Shown here: piece after piece, positions 12,901 through 24,661 of the stretch | How the letters are laid out: each line of letters opens with the position of its first letter | How positions within the stretch are numbered: the stretch's first letter is position 1 | NCBI GenBank assembly: GCA_020226215.1 | Contig: CM035234.1 | Span: 70,883,135-70,947,134 of the forward strand | From: Sindora glabra | Lineage: Eukaryota; Streptophyta; Magnoliopsida; Fabales; Fabaceae | Direction: 5' to 3' | DNA length: 64,000 bases | The notes under the pieces: generated by a model | Told to the model about the DNA's origin: nothing | Seen by the model: the letters and a program-made list of their open reading frames with translations, nothing else | Database searches by the model: none | Translations under genes and position numbers: made by a program

Positions 12901-13521
12901 TAGTCCATATTTCCAATTTTGATTCTTTCAATATGATTTAAATGATAACACTCTGAATTTTGGTAATCTATCATTTTGCTCAATATTAAAGTCACTTAAT
13001 GTGCCTGGTGAACCAAAGTCCATGTAAGCCTAGTTTACTAAGGCCTCCATTTTAAATGATTCCATTTTGACTAGTCTGGTTTGCACTACAAACTTATAAT
13101 CAGGTTTATTTTACCTTAAAAAGAAAGTTAGTTTACAGATGTCTATGAAAATTTAGCTCATTTTAGCCTACTTTTTTATGAGCCTATTTTTAGTAAGCCT
13201 AATTTATAAAAAAGTTTGTGGACTAATTTGTCATTATTGTAGGTTCAAGGAATGATAAGTATCCCTAGTCAATATCAATCAATAGCTTATAATTTTTGTA
13301 AATTGGAACCCTTTTAATAGTTATTGGTACTTACTACAAAATGCTTGAATGCCATTTCTTAAAGCCCTACATTCATTGTAGCATTCCTAATATGGTTATT
13401 TTGTTCACATCTAACTTGGTTTGTCATGCAAGATGTAAGATTTTTGTTATTTGAGATATTTTATGAATACTTTTCTTATTCCAATGATGATTTTGTTTTT
13501 TAATATTTCCATTATGCATAG
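9986..13521. other. AT-rich non-coding, repeat-like, probably decayed LTR sequence
   Basis: No reading frame is supported. The 11440-11600 part carries repeated words of the type attgattaatcaattgatt, and 12000-12150 is a purine-rich 'ggaggga...gagagagttgag' stretch of the sort found in plant LTRs, but no matching second repeat was found. A (TTTA)n tract lies at about 12747-12771. Confidence 0.4.
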
Positions 13522-13653
13522 GATATAAGTTCTTTTAAGCTAGTTGGACATGGAAATGAAGTTGAGGATGCTTTGCCACAGTCCCTAGCTATTCTACCTA
13601 ATGTCATGCTAGCATTAGTAGATGTTAATCTAGTAAAGAAAAAGACTTCTCAG
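13522..13653 (+). other. Exon-like open segment of unknown origin
   Basis: A 132-bp block, exactly 44 codons, is open from a consensus acceptor (attatgcatag) to a consensus donor (CAG|GTTAGA). Its translation starts DISSFKLVGHGNEVEDAL and includes the repetitive LALVDVNLVKKKTSQ at its end. Base composition is less AT-rich than its surroundings. No family was recognised and no neighbouring exon was found within several kilobases. It may be a single exon captured by a transposon or the survivor of a decayed gene. The splice sites and frame are seen; coding origin is inference. Confidence 0.4.
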
Positions 13654-14158
13654 GTTAGATTACCTTTCTATCAACAAATGTTAGTTCTAATCAACAATTA
13701 AAATACTTGGCATAAGATGTTTCCTTGATGGTCATTTGCACTATTGTCCCTAATTAAAATTTAGAAATATAACATTATATATACCTATATCTACCACTAA
13801 TTGTGATGGTTTAATTAATGACAAATTTTATTATGCATTAAGTAAAATTTAATATATGCATAAATTAATTTTATTAGTGAATTGTAAATTATTATATTGA
13901 ATATTTTTTTCTTAAAAAAATAAAACTTAATGTGAATTATTAGATCTTTAATATATGTATAAATTTAATATATGAAAGAATGCATATAAATATTTGAAAG
14001 ATACTATAGTTAAGATAACTTTAATACACTACACAGATAAACACATTAAGTAAGATCATTATTCTGTTGTAAAGGTGAAAACAATAAATCATAGTCATCA
14101 AACTTCAAATTTTGGACAAAATTAAAAGTATCATTTAAAATCATGACCTACTTAAAGT

Positions 14159-14703
14159 TTATTAGGAAATATTTAAAATGATGGCTGAGATAATGTGGAA
14201 GTGTATTGCCGTAAATTAAGATTAAAAAAGAAATGAATTAATAAGACATAAAAATTTACGATGATTTGGCTTTTAGCTTATTCCATAAGTGAAGATGAGA
14301 AACAAATCTACGAATTTAGAAGAATTTTAGAAAGAATACAAATGGCATAATAATTCTCAAAGTCATATCTTAAATACACTTAAAAAAAAAGCCTTGTAGT
14401 GTATATAGCTTTCACTCTTAATAATCTCATTAAGAATAAGAGATAATTATGGGATGTTAGATAACCTCCATTGGGCTTACAAGTACAAACTTTCTCACCT
14501 TGGTTTCTTTGACAAATAATTTTTGTCCAAATACAATGTATTTATAAGCCTTAAAGACTTGGTTAAAAAGAGAATTTTAATTCAAAATAGGAAATAATAA
14601 GTAATTGACAAGGGTCCTACTGATTTAAATAGAAAAATTATTCACAAAAGGAAATAATCATAAATTGGTGATAATTAGAATTTGAGTCAAATCCTAATAA
14701 TCT
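14159..14703 (-). repeat. 3' LTR of the TRIM-like element
   Basis: Direct repeat partner of 15047-15584; boundaries were set by loss of similarity and are good to a few bases. Confidence 0.65.
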
Positions 14704-15033
14704 TTACGTTAACACAAATCTTAACATTAAAAGCCTTTAAACTTTAAATTTTGAGTAATTTTCTCCAAAGACCATTAGTGTGCTTAAAACTCTATCTTTA
14801 ATGGAGCTTTAACACTTTATACATGCATCAATTTTGTTTCATTTTCTTCACAAAGAGTTCTCTAAACAAAATCACCAGGAATGTAAAACAAAATTGTTGC
14901 TCAAACAAAATCTAGTATTGATAAATTCCAAAATAGAATTTGTTCCAACTTTATTAATTAATTTGAATGCAATAGTAGGACCAATCAAAACTATTTGAAT
15001 AAGACAAATAAGACTTAAACTTAGTGAAGATGA

Positions 15034-15045
15034 GCTTTGATACCA
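15034..15045 (-). other. Primer binding site of the TRIM-like element
   Basis: Reads TGGTATCAAAGC on the - strand and lies one base inside the 5' LTR; it is close to the usual plant initiator-Met tRNA primer site TGGTATCAGAGC. Confidence 0.7.
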
Positions 15046-15046
15046 C

Positions 15047-15584
15047 TTATTAGGGAAAATTTCAAATGATAGCTGTGATGATATGAAAGCGTGTTGCTAC
15101 AAATCAAGATGAAAGAAGTAGTAAATTAATAAGACATAGAAATTTAATGTGATTTCACTTTTAGCTTACTCTATATACGAAAATAAGAAACAAATCCACT
15201 AATTTAGAGGAATTCTGGAGTGAATATGAATGATATAATAACTCTTAAACCTACACTTTAAATACACTTAAAAAAATGCCTTATAGGGTGTATATTCCTT
15301 ACTCCTAATAATTTCACTAAATGAATGAGAGTTAATTTTGAAATCTTAGCTAACTCCCATAAGGGGTTATAAATACAAATTCTCTCACCTCAATATTTTC
15401 AACAAATCATTTTTTTCCATATACAATATATTTATTGACCCTAAAGACTTATTTGACATGAAATTCTTAATTCAAAATTGAAAATAATAAATAATTGATA
15501 AAAATTCTAATTTAAATAAGAAAATTATTTATAAAAAGAAATAATTATAAATTCACAATAATTTAGATTAAATTTTAGTAGTCA
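15047..15584 (-). repeat. 5' LTR of the TRIM-like element
   Basis: Direct repeat partner of 14159-14703, adjacent to the primer binding site. Confidence 0.65.
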
Positions 15585-17471
15585 CTTGTGTACTCTTGTT
15601 TATGGTTTTCCTAGCTACTAATGGTTAAAGATGCAACGTCGTGCTTACATATGAAGAAGGAACCTACAAATGCTAGTTACTCTCAGCTAACATTAGGTTA
15701 ATAATTTGCCCCATGTCCCTAAACAAAAGGAGTTTGCAAATTGCTCTTCGACAAAGGTCATTTTAAAAGAAAAGTTCTAAGTGGCATAAAGATGAGAAGA
15801 TGAAGCAAGAGTGCAATGAGCATTGCTAGATCCTTAAAGCACAATACTACCTCAGGTGGTGATGGGCATGAATGCAAAAGCAATGACAATGCAAGGCAAA
15901 CCAAGTCCAAACTTATGTAATATTGCAAATATTCCTAGGTGGATTGTCACAATTTACAAGGGAAGCAAATAAATTTATGATTTCTCTAGTACTAAATGAA
16001 ATGTTCTTCATCTCTTGATTAAAGCCATTTTGCACATTGATTATAGAGTTATATTGGTAAGTGGTAGAGAATAGGAAAAAAATGTAAGATTAATTATTTT
16101 TTATTTAGTTCAATATATAGCAGAATTTTGTTAAAATGCATTCATCATTGTCACTATAATAATGTGATGGTCCTCATGTTATATCATATAGCATGAATAA
16201 ATCTTCTTTCCTCTCACCTTCTAGTGTAAATCATATTCCTTTATAATTATTTTAAACTTACCATTTCTTAACAAGTAACTTTTAGATTGGCATGAGTATT
16301 GAGTCCTATTTGATTGATTAGCTTATTTGTCTATTAAAGCTATCATATAGCATTAGTATTAAACATTTCTTTCTTCAATTTCCTATTCATATACCTAAAT
16401 GCGTCTATTTGGCAAAATGATAAAGCAATTATATAATTTAGATAGGGGTGGAATTGGTGTAACCTACCTATGAAATTCATTTCCCCATGCTTTGGCTTAT
16501 GATACTTACTACTTCATTAAGCACTAAGGTTATTCATGTGTGCACATCTACTTGTGTTCTCGCCATAATTTCCATCTCGAATAAAACATTACCAATATAC
16601 ATCTAGCATGGCATACTTATGTTAAAATATAAAGACTACTTTTTCCCTTTTTTCATTATTGTCATGTTGTTAGTATTGTTCATTTACATGATATTTACCT
16701 TATGTCTTGATTAGTTTCTAGAGGTGACAACTACATTATAAGTGAAATAAGAATATCCACTAACAAAGCATCTTTATACTTTTCCTACTTTTTGATAGAT
16801 ACCAATTCATCATTTTACATAATTCTATCATTCCTCCAAACTCACAAAAAGTACAACAAGATTATCCTCTTGCAAAGATCTTGTAACTTAATATAGGATT
16901 TCCATCTTTGAAAAAGAAAAAAGGATCCATAGTCATTACACAATTGATTATGCTTTTCATTTTACTTCAAGTAAGAACTAGCCTTTCGGGGTGCTTTTCT
17001 AATAGTTAGTTCAAATTCATGGAAGAAGCCAACCTATGAACTTTTATTTTAGGATGTTTCTACTATAAAATTACTCTTCTTTTGTATCCTATATAACAAT
17101 AATTTGTTGCATTTGATTTAGACATGTGTACTATGATTGAAAATAAACTTATTTTTAAAAGTAAAAGTCCTTTAAGAACATAATTATTTTATGGTCTAGG
17201 TCCTTTAATTGTATATAAGCCATAAAAAGGGAATATAAAACCTAACTACATACCCACCTAATCTATAAACCTTTTGCAACTCTATCTGAGTAATAACCTT
17301 TTTTTGTTAATGTTGAGCCAATGAAGCAAAAGGTTCCTTAACGAGGCTATGAAATCTCTAAGTAATGTTTCAATAACTTTGATTTAGATAAGATATGGGA
17401 TAGTCACTCATATGAATCATCAAAAGATAATAATAGATCACTAGTGAAGCCAATCTTAAAGGAGAACTTTA
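15585..17471. other. Non-coding, no feature recognised
   Basis: The 15600-15960 part is less AT-rich than its surroundings and may be a degraded coding fragment, but every frame has many stops and no motif was recognised. The remainder is AT-rich without signal. Confidence 0.4.
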
Positions 17472-17668
17472 AATTCTTTGAAATAAAGATCGGCACTAGC
17501 ACTTCTTTAAAAAGAATTCCAAGAAGTGGTATCACAATGTAATTTATCATAATATAAATATAAACAAAAATGAAAGATAAAGTTTTTAGTAAATTGCATT
17601 GTGGTATCACTTCCAGGACTTCCTTTCAAAAAGGTGCTAGTGCTAATCTTTATTTTAAAAAGATACCA
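17472..17668. mobile_element. Fold-back MITE-like element
   Basis: Two arms of roughly 70-90 bases are inverted copies of each other around a loop of about 45 bases. The left arm contains gcactagcacttctttaaaa and aagaagtggtatcacaatg; the right arm contains the reverse complements, catt-gtggtatcacttcc and aaaaaggtgctagtgc. Similarity continues outwards to 'ttgaaataaagat' on the left and 'atctttattttaaaa' on the right. It is non-coding, and the open frame across it (17404-17610) is a by-product. No target duplication could be fixed. Fold-back MITE is the best label; a palindromic relic of a larger DNA transposon is possible. Confidence 0.65.
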
Positions 17669-17952
17669 ATTTTATGAATTATTACTATTATATTTTTAAA
17701 ATAATCTTTTTAAATTATTTTTCATTTTTATCCTTTTCATGCAAGATTTTCTATTATTTCTTATCCAAATTTAACATATTGTATGTTTATTTTGGATTTT
17801 GATCTTTGTTCGATGTTTATAGTTGATTGATCTCCTTTGTTTTCTAATTGTCATTACATTTGTTGATTGCCTCTTCTTTTTCAATTGCATTATTATTAGG
17901 TAATTATAATTTTTTTTATTAATGAAACAATGTTTGTTGCTCTTATGTAAGT

Positions 17953-18468
17953 ATAAAGGGTGAGACTATAGTATTGAAGTTTAATATTTGTATAGATTAT
18001 GACGATTTAATTTAGATGGTGTGTGCAAATTTTAAGGATCTATATGCTAGTAATTTTTTCCTATCCTATTCTCTGCCTGGTCATCCTATTTGTTTGATAA
18101 AGAATAAGTTAGAACTAGAAAATATTATTAACTTGGTTTGTGTTTTGGATTTAAAATATGTGAATATGAGTGTTAATATTGGTTTAAGTTCTATATCACA
18201 TTCACTCTATGGTGGTGTTCATATTTTAAAGAGACAAGTTACTATTTTGAATATAGTTAGTTTTGTGAGGCATCCTTAGCCAGGAAATTATCTGCTATCA
18301 AAATTTGATTATGACCCCTTACTTAGTGTCATGTCAAAAGGGCAATCTCTATCTCTTATTCCAAAAATGAGCTTCACAAATGTAGGTGTGACATTTAGAT
18401 ATTCGGCCTTAACTATGAATTCATTATACTTTGAGGAAAAGGTAGCAATTATTACTTGTATTTCTTGA
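17953..18468 (+). pseudogene. Degraded reading frame, possibly the N-terminal part of a MULE-type transposase
   Basis: One frame stays open for 171 codons except for two TAG codons (18013 and 18277), with no frameshift, in AT-rich DNA where stops should be frequent. It contains GETIVLKFNICIDYDDLI, then LYASNFFLSYSLPGHPICLI, and near its end SFTNVGVTFRYSALTMN. The pattern of a short strand-rich domain followed by a 'F.n...fr.al..y' segment recalls the PB1-like and linker regions at the N-terminus of plant Mutator transposases. No catalytic DDE region or zinc knuckle was found downstream. The open frame with only substitutions is seen; the family is a weak inference, and an unknown host protein is possible. 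Confidence 0.3.
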
Positions 18469-18792
18469 TTGCTCTTTTAGTACATACTATGATAAAGCTC
18501 TTTTGTTATTTTGGCATTGAAAAGTAGGCAGAAAGGGTTTTACTGCAACATCCTTATATGGATCTCATTGAAGTGAAGATCATCAATTTGCTTTATACAT
18601 ACCAACAGATTTGATTTGTATTGCTAGAATCTTCCAATTGCTTCTTTAATTACTTTTCTTTGTTTGATTGTTTTGCTATCTTTCTATTTAGGAATAAAGA
18701 AAAATGCTTTGGTTAGATTCATCATAAATCAGGCTAAAAACTTAGACAATGTCATATTATTGTTTCATGCAAGACAATAACATTAGTGAAAA

Positions 18793-19270
18793 ATGATGTT
18801 ACTATTTGCAATGCAAATAGTTACATCATGCCAAAAACATAAAACCCTCTCGTAGTTAAAGAGTGCTTCTTAATTATCATTAAAATTATAATTCCAAGCA
18901 GATAAGTGAGATCAACTGTTACATGTGCATTGAAATAAGATGATAAAAGTAATCATTGTACATGTTACTATTTTGCATGCAATAGTAACATGTAAAAGTT
19001 TGAAGCATTACATGATATGTTATTATGATGAAATGAGATTAAATTGCACAATTACTTACATATTACTATTTAGTTACTACCTAGTGCCAAACAATAACAT
19101 CATTGGAAGAGTAAAATTAAGGTGTGAAAAAATAACATAAGGATTGTCATGCTAATGTTTGGAGTCAAGATGGATTGATCAAACAAAAACTAAAGTTCTT
19201 TATGAGAAAAAATTGAAGCATAACATGTAGGATTGGATGTTACTGTTTAGGATGCAAATAGTAATGATTT
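18793..19270. repeat. Cluster of near-perfect short palindromes ('gttactatttgcatgcaaatagtaac' type)
   Basis: At 18793-18829 a 37-base segment is palindromic except at three self-opposed positions. At 18960-18993 a 34-base segment centred on TGCATG is palindromic apart from one extra T. A weaker third copy (gttactgttt / aaatagtaa) lies at 19240-19265. All use the same half-site GTTACTATTTGCA. There is no coding sequence between them. They could be sub-terminal repeats of a DNA transposon or remnants of a tandem array. Confidence 0.55.
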
Positions 19271-19662
19271 GTTTTACAATTATTTATAATTATTTTTATG
19301 CAATGCTTGATTAATGATTTGTTTTATCTATTTTATTTTATAAGACATATTATAAATAATCTTAAATTTAACTTAAACAAACAAAAAGATTCCTTGAATT
19401 AGAGAAAAAGACTGAAGTAAATAGAGTTTATTATAATTTAGGACCACTAAAGATAAATTAGAGTGTCATTTATACTTGGTTGAAATTATTTGTTGAATTT
19501 ATCAAACATATAATTATATTAAATTGTCATATAATACTTGAATGTAAATTTCTTTCATTAAATTATTATTTTTATTAATATAAAAATTCTTATTGGTACA
19601 TAAAAATATTTTATTATTATTTTAAATAAAAATGCTAATATTTTACATAAGTTTATTGTAAA

Positions 19663-19692
19663 ACCCTTGCAATGCACGGGTTAAAAAGCTAG
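19663..19692 (+). mobile_element. Helitron 3' terminus (hairpin followed by CTAG)
   Basis: The sequence has an 8-bp stem, ACCCTTGC / GCACGGGT with one mismatch and a 3-base loop AAT (19663-19681), then TAAAAAG and the terminal CTAG (19689-19692), followed by T. This is the standard Helitron 3' end: a short GC-rich hairpin about 7-11 bases before CTRR, inserted before a T. No RepHel protein is recognisable upstream, so the element is non-autonomous or truncated. The 5' end (TC after an A) could not be located with confidence, so the element's length and cargo are unknown. Confidence 0.65.
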
Positions 19693-19723
19693 TTATAAAT
19701 AAACAAAAGCATCAACCAACAAA

Positions 19724-20362
19724 ATTGTTATCTATTTAAGTTTAGGTAATAAATTTTTAATCGTTACCAAATTTTGCATATGATATTATATATATATTGC
19801 AGTGATTAATATATATTGGGACTCAACCTATTATCACTAAGCCTAATATATTCTAAGTTTAAAGAGTCTTGAATTTAATTCTTAATGGCATTATTATTAG
19901 AAACGGTTTACCATTTATTATTCCTACTTTGAACAAATCCTACACTAAAAAAAGGTATGGAAGTACATGAAATAAGCAAAAAAAAATATAGTGAAGAAAT
20001 CTTTTAATCTATGAGATCTCTTTATGATTATCTAATAAGCATTACTTAAAAAAAGATTAAAGATAACATTCTCAAAATTATCATCTATTTAAGTTTAGAT
20101 AATAATTTTTTTACCATTACAAAATTTTGCATAGGACAAAGAAAAATATATTGTTATGACCCTTTCATTTACATTTCGAAGTTTGATACTTAAATAAATG
20201 TGAGTTAAGTCTAAAAGGGGGAGTATATTAGGCTGAGTTAAACATATATCAAATCTATTTAAGTTAAGATATTAATTTTTTAACCATTACCAAATTTGGG
20301 ATATGATAAGAAAAATATATTGCAATGACCTATTAATTTATATTCCAAAGTTTGATACTCAT
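19724..20362 (+). repeat. Three diverged direct repeats (~115 bp units)
   Basis: Copies lie at about 19724-19842, 20076-20190 and 20247-20360. Each begins 'atctatttaagttta(g)', passes through 'accattaccaaatttt' and 'aaaaatatattg', and the last two continue to 'aaagtttgatact'. They are non-coding. Spacing is irregular, so this is a local duplication rather than a satellite array. Confidence 0.5.
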
Positions 20363-22517
20363 GAAAAGCATGCTGCAATGTATCAAAATTAGATTAAAAA
20401 TTGGTTTGCTGAAGTAATGTAGTATAATGGCACAAACTAGGTCGTATCCTTAGTGTTCCTTTGATATTATCCTCTATTATGATTTACTAACAAAATTCAT
20501 AAATATAATGTAAGAATAGATGCAAAATAATGCAGAAATGAAGTGAAAATAGATGGAAAACAAAATTCTACTAGTATGCAATGCAAGATGCTAATAAAAT
20601 GTAGAATGCAATATCCTGTATAAATGCAAAACAAAAAATCAAGAACTGGAAGGGTTTAATTTGAAATCAAAACAATTAAACTAAACAAAACATAGGAACA
20701 AAACACCAAAGAAGAAAATCAATATAATGAAGTAACTAATTCAAGGAATTGAGATACTCTAGTTTAGATCAATCATGAATCAATTGGATATTTAACTTTT
20801 CTAATTAATTTTTTAACCTTGAATTACCTAGAACCCCTATAATAATTTATGAATTCTATACTACATTATCATCTAAGGTTTGATCAATTAAGATTAATTG
20901 AATTAAGCAATCACTATAATCTCTAAACTAAATCAAAATTAATTTAATGAAAGAATTTGGTTGATTTGAAAAATTAAATTAAAAACCTCTAACTTAATCC
21001 CCTAACCCTTTTCTCCTATGTATAAAGCCATGATTTACTAACTATAATTCAACATCAAAATAGCGAAGTATAAAAAATCACAATGATGAATACCAATTAT
21101 ACTAAATTAACATCTAACATAAATAATTTCAAAATAATCAATACAAGTAAATAGGAAAAAAAATTAATTAAATAAAGTTAATATTACAAATGATAATCCC
21201 ATAATCCAATAGAAGAGAGTTTCAAACTTCTTAAATCAACTTTAAAAATTAGCCATCCATGGCTGAAGAACACAAGAACTAGAAGAAAAAGAGAAAAGTT
21301 GTTTGTTAAATATGTCAAAAGTCTAAAGTTTAATGATTTTTTTTCTTTTGTTTGACCTAATTAACCTAAAACCCTATTGAATCTAGGATTAAAGGATAAG
21401 GCATTCCTAATTTTTAAAAGTTCAGACCTATTTTTTATAAGGTGATTAACTCTAACAATTAAAATAATAAATTCCAATAAGTTTGACTTCCAACCAATTT
21501 AGGACTACTAAAATAATATAATTTGGGTAATTTGTAAAAGCAAAATTGTAAAGATGGATATTATAGAACTAGTTTCATATTGATTAGACCCCTATAGCTC
21601 CAGATATGACTTAAAAATAAAAAATGACTTAGTTGGAACAAAGATAGGGCTTCAACTTCTTGGTTAAATAAGGGCTTGAAAGTGTCCAAACTGGATTTTA
21701 ACCAAAATATTAAAATTGTAGTTCTTTCTCTAAGCTTTGCAACAATATAAAGATAACTCCAATCTGACATCCAAAGCTTAAGTAATAAAGAAGAAAAAAA
21801 ACTAGTATCAAAATCTAGTATTAACCGAATAAATTCATAACTTTAGAAAACCGACACCAACTTATAAAATAAAGTCAATTTTATGAAACTAAGCATGTGT
21901 AACTCACTAAGAGACATGAAATAGGAGGAAATAATATAGTAAACATTTTTCTCATTAACTCACAAATAAAATATGAGTTAAATGTAAAAGTGAGAGTAGT
22001 TTAGGTTAGGTTGAATTATGATTTTCTTAAAATAAACTAGAACTAAATATAAAAAAATTAGTTTTTTCCTAGCTTAACAACCTATAATATGTTTAAAATT
22101 TAATTTGACCTAATTCATGCATAAACTTTTCAAAACTTGACTTAACCTACTAACCTATGTAAGTTTGTTAATAATTAGTAAATATTCTTAAAAAATACAA
22201 TTAGAAGTAAAATTAAGTTAATCTGTAATGAGTTTTAATATTATTAAGAATAAAAAATTATAATGTTTGAAATTTGATTCATATTAACTCAATAAATATT
22301 ATAAATTTTAACAAGTTCTAAACTCAATTTGAGTTTGATTTAATCTCAAAATAAATATAAATATTATAATAATAATTTTGAAATAATTATTTAAATAATT
22401 ATAATATAATGTTACAATATAAACTAAAATTAAGAAAATAAGAATATATTAAAATTTTTGTATGCTTTTTTAAAATTATCTTTTAAATATTATATATATT
22501 TATATATTGTATTGTTT
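20363..22517. other. AT-rich non-coding region
   Basis: No gene was recognised. The block near 20430 (ggcacaaactaggtcgtatcc) resembles a word that recurs in plant dispersed repeats; a weaker related word (ggtagttcgtatcc) occurs near 63645. The 21560-21780 part has the look of old retroelement sequence but carries no motif. Confidence 0.4.
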
Positions 22518-22619
<102 letters not shown>

Positions 22620-23254
22620 ATGGGTCAATTTGATAAGTTAATAGGTTAGGATTTAAATAATATGACCTAATCAATTTTATAAAGTAGACCAAAAATTTAG
22701 CCTAAATTTAATTTATTTTATAAATAAATTATGCAAGGTTCAGTTTAAAATAAGTTAGGTCACTAAGAATTTATGAACAAAGTGACCTCCACTCATTTTA
22801 GTCAAATCTCTTCAAGAAAATTTCAAATTTTCTAAATAATTGAAAAATGGCTTAGAAAATATTATTTTGAAAGTATAACTTTTTTATTTTTATTTCATTT
22901 TTTGATTTATGGATTTTGATCATATATTATCAAACTCACCTGAGGTGGTACAGGCTCCGCACTCGTTTATCGTAATTGCAATGGAAGCGCGCTCTCGATC
23001 TTAGCCTCAAGTCCAAGGCAACAATATCCGACAGTGCATACCACCAAAGATGACATTTTTGGATTGGCATCTCTTTATCCTTGCTCTCGGCACCGACGAA
23101 ATCAGAGGCTTATAAATAACTTGAGACGATCCAAAGTGGGAACTCATGGTGGTTCTCAGCTTTCAGGTTGTCCTGTGTAGTCCACCTCGACGTTGTCTGC
23201 CAATAATTCTTTATGGGATAGTTGATCCCTTTGGTGAACTGGCTCCTTTAGGAT

Positions 23255-24187
23255 AAAAAACACGCTACAATGATGGCATTTTCGAGAAGGCCTTTATGAC
23301 TCTTTTCGCACGTAAGATGGAAAGATTTGTCGCAGCTCCTGTAAAAGCTCTTAAGAATCAAGGGTGGTGGGACTATGACTATGAGACGTTCGTGGATGTA
23401 TCAAGGAGGGTAATGCAAGGAAGGTCTCGTGTTCAACAGTAGCAAGCGGTTCGAGAGGTCTTCTTTTCTATGCTTCCTCTAGGTGCGCCTGCTTAGGTCA
23501 GATGGTGGATATATAATTCTTATTTGAATCTATCATCAATTAGGGAATGAAGTAAGTAGCTTTAACTATGTTATTGCAGTTCAGGAAATTATTTCCCCCC
23601 ACAAAATGGGCTACAGAGTTTAATGCTGCACTCACAGTACCTTTCTTCCATTGGTTAGTTGGCCCTTCTGAAATAATTTTGTTATCAAATTCTACTTGTT
23701 TTATCAGTTGGTGCCAGTCACGTAACTGTTTGCAGTTTGACATTTTTCATGCAACACTTTCGTTAAAAGAACAAAGAAAAATGGATAAGTTTGGACTATC
23801 TATTAATTATGTTATCTTAATTTGATACTGTCCAAAACCCTCTATTTTGTGCTGTCATTAATTTTCAAATTCTTGAGATGGAATAGGTTGTGGAAGTACA
23901 GGTAAATGGGATAAAGCAAAAAAGTCGAGTCCATATAAAGAAGTGCAAGTAGGTTTCATGTTTCTGATTGAAAAGTATAGACTATAACTAGTAGCTGTTT
24001 AAGATGCAAAATACTACTATTTGCATAAAATCGAGCCTTATAAATAGTAGTCATGTTTTTCGTTTCCTTGACTTAATTTCCAGTAAAGGTACCTGGAGAA
24101 TAGTAGTTACATTGGAATATGCATTAATATGTGCAAGGTTCCTACTCAAGATTTTTTTCACTAAGGAATTTGGACTTCCGTTGACAA
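23255..24187 (+). pseudogene. Beta-carotene isomerase D27-like gene, 5' and middle exons (disrupted)
   Basis: Four exons of a DUF4033/D27-like protein are recognisable. Exon A (to 23496) reads RYNDGIFEKAFMTLFARKME, later FVDVSRRVMQGRSRVQQ; exon B (23580-23674) FRKLFPPTKWATEFNAALTV then PFFHWLVGPSE; exon C (23887-23948) VVEVQVNGIKQKSRVHIKKC; exon D (24089-24187) YLENSSYIGICINMCKVPTQ and GLPLT. D27 proteins are plastid iron-containing isomerases acting on all-trans-beta-carotene at the entry to strigolactone synthesis; this copy resembles the D27-like subgroup. Lesions are an in-frame TAG at 23440, a TAG at the end of exon A (23494), loss of the donor after exon B, and one extra T in the run at 24152-24158. 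Exon D stops at a copia insertion and resumes at 31099. The GC-richer DNA at 22940-23250 probably holds the transit-peptide exon but cannot be read reliably. Confidence 0.85.
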
Positions 24188-24661
24188 TGATTTTTTCAAA
24201 TCAAAATTTTATAAAATAATATCCCAAATTGAATCATGTGAAAAGAATAATATTAAAGGTGGAAAATATTTATTATTATTATTATTTGATGAATCTATTG
24301 TAATGTGCATATGAAATTAGGATTTACTGCAAGTTATAAACTATTCACAATCGATCTTGATAATGAACTCCAATAAGAATTTGTTGCTCCTATCAACTTT
24401 AGATGAGAACTTAATTAGAAAATTTTTTTGACACTGATAAGGAGTGTTCAGAATCAATTATAGGATTTAGGAGTAGCAACTTTTATTTATATTAATAATA
24501 TTAGTGAATCGACCTATCACCAAGAACTACCTATTATCACATTAATTTGAGTTAGATTACCATTGGATCTAAACTATTCAATCACTTTAATATTAGGTTA
24601 AACCCTTTTATATCTTATTTTATTTTTGAACTAAATAGGTCTACAAATAGAAAATCCAACA
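24188..24661 (-). repeat. 3' LTR of the copia element
   Basis: On the - strand it starts TGTTGGATTTTCTATTTG and ends AAAAAATCA. It is collinear with 30627-31098 (474 against 472 bp). Confidence 0.85.

Larger units (their letters stand above)
14159..15584 (-). mobile_element. Small non-coding LTR retrotransposon (TRIM-like or internally deleted)
   Basis: Two long direct repeats, 14159-14703 and 15047-15584, flank only about 343 bp. Both start 'ttattagg(a/g)aaa' and share collinear words such as cttaaaaaaa, aaggaaataat and ttattcataaa through their length. Directly inside the right repeat lies gctttgatacca (15034-15045), which on the - strand reads TGGTATCAAAGC, a primer binding site complementary to the 3' end of initiator-Met tRNA. 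That fixes the orientation as - strand. The internal segment has no coding capacity. Clean target duplications are not visible, and the repeats differ at many positions, so insertion is old. With LTRs over 500 bp it is larger than classical TRIMs; a deletion derivative of a copia element is equally possible. Confidence 0.7.
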
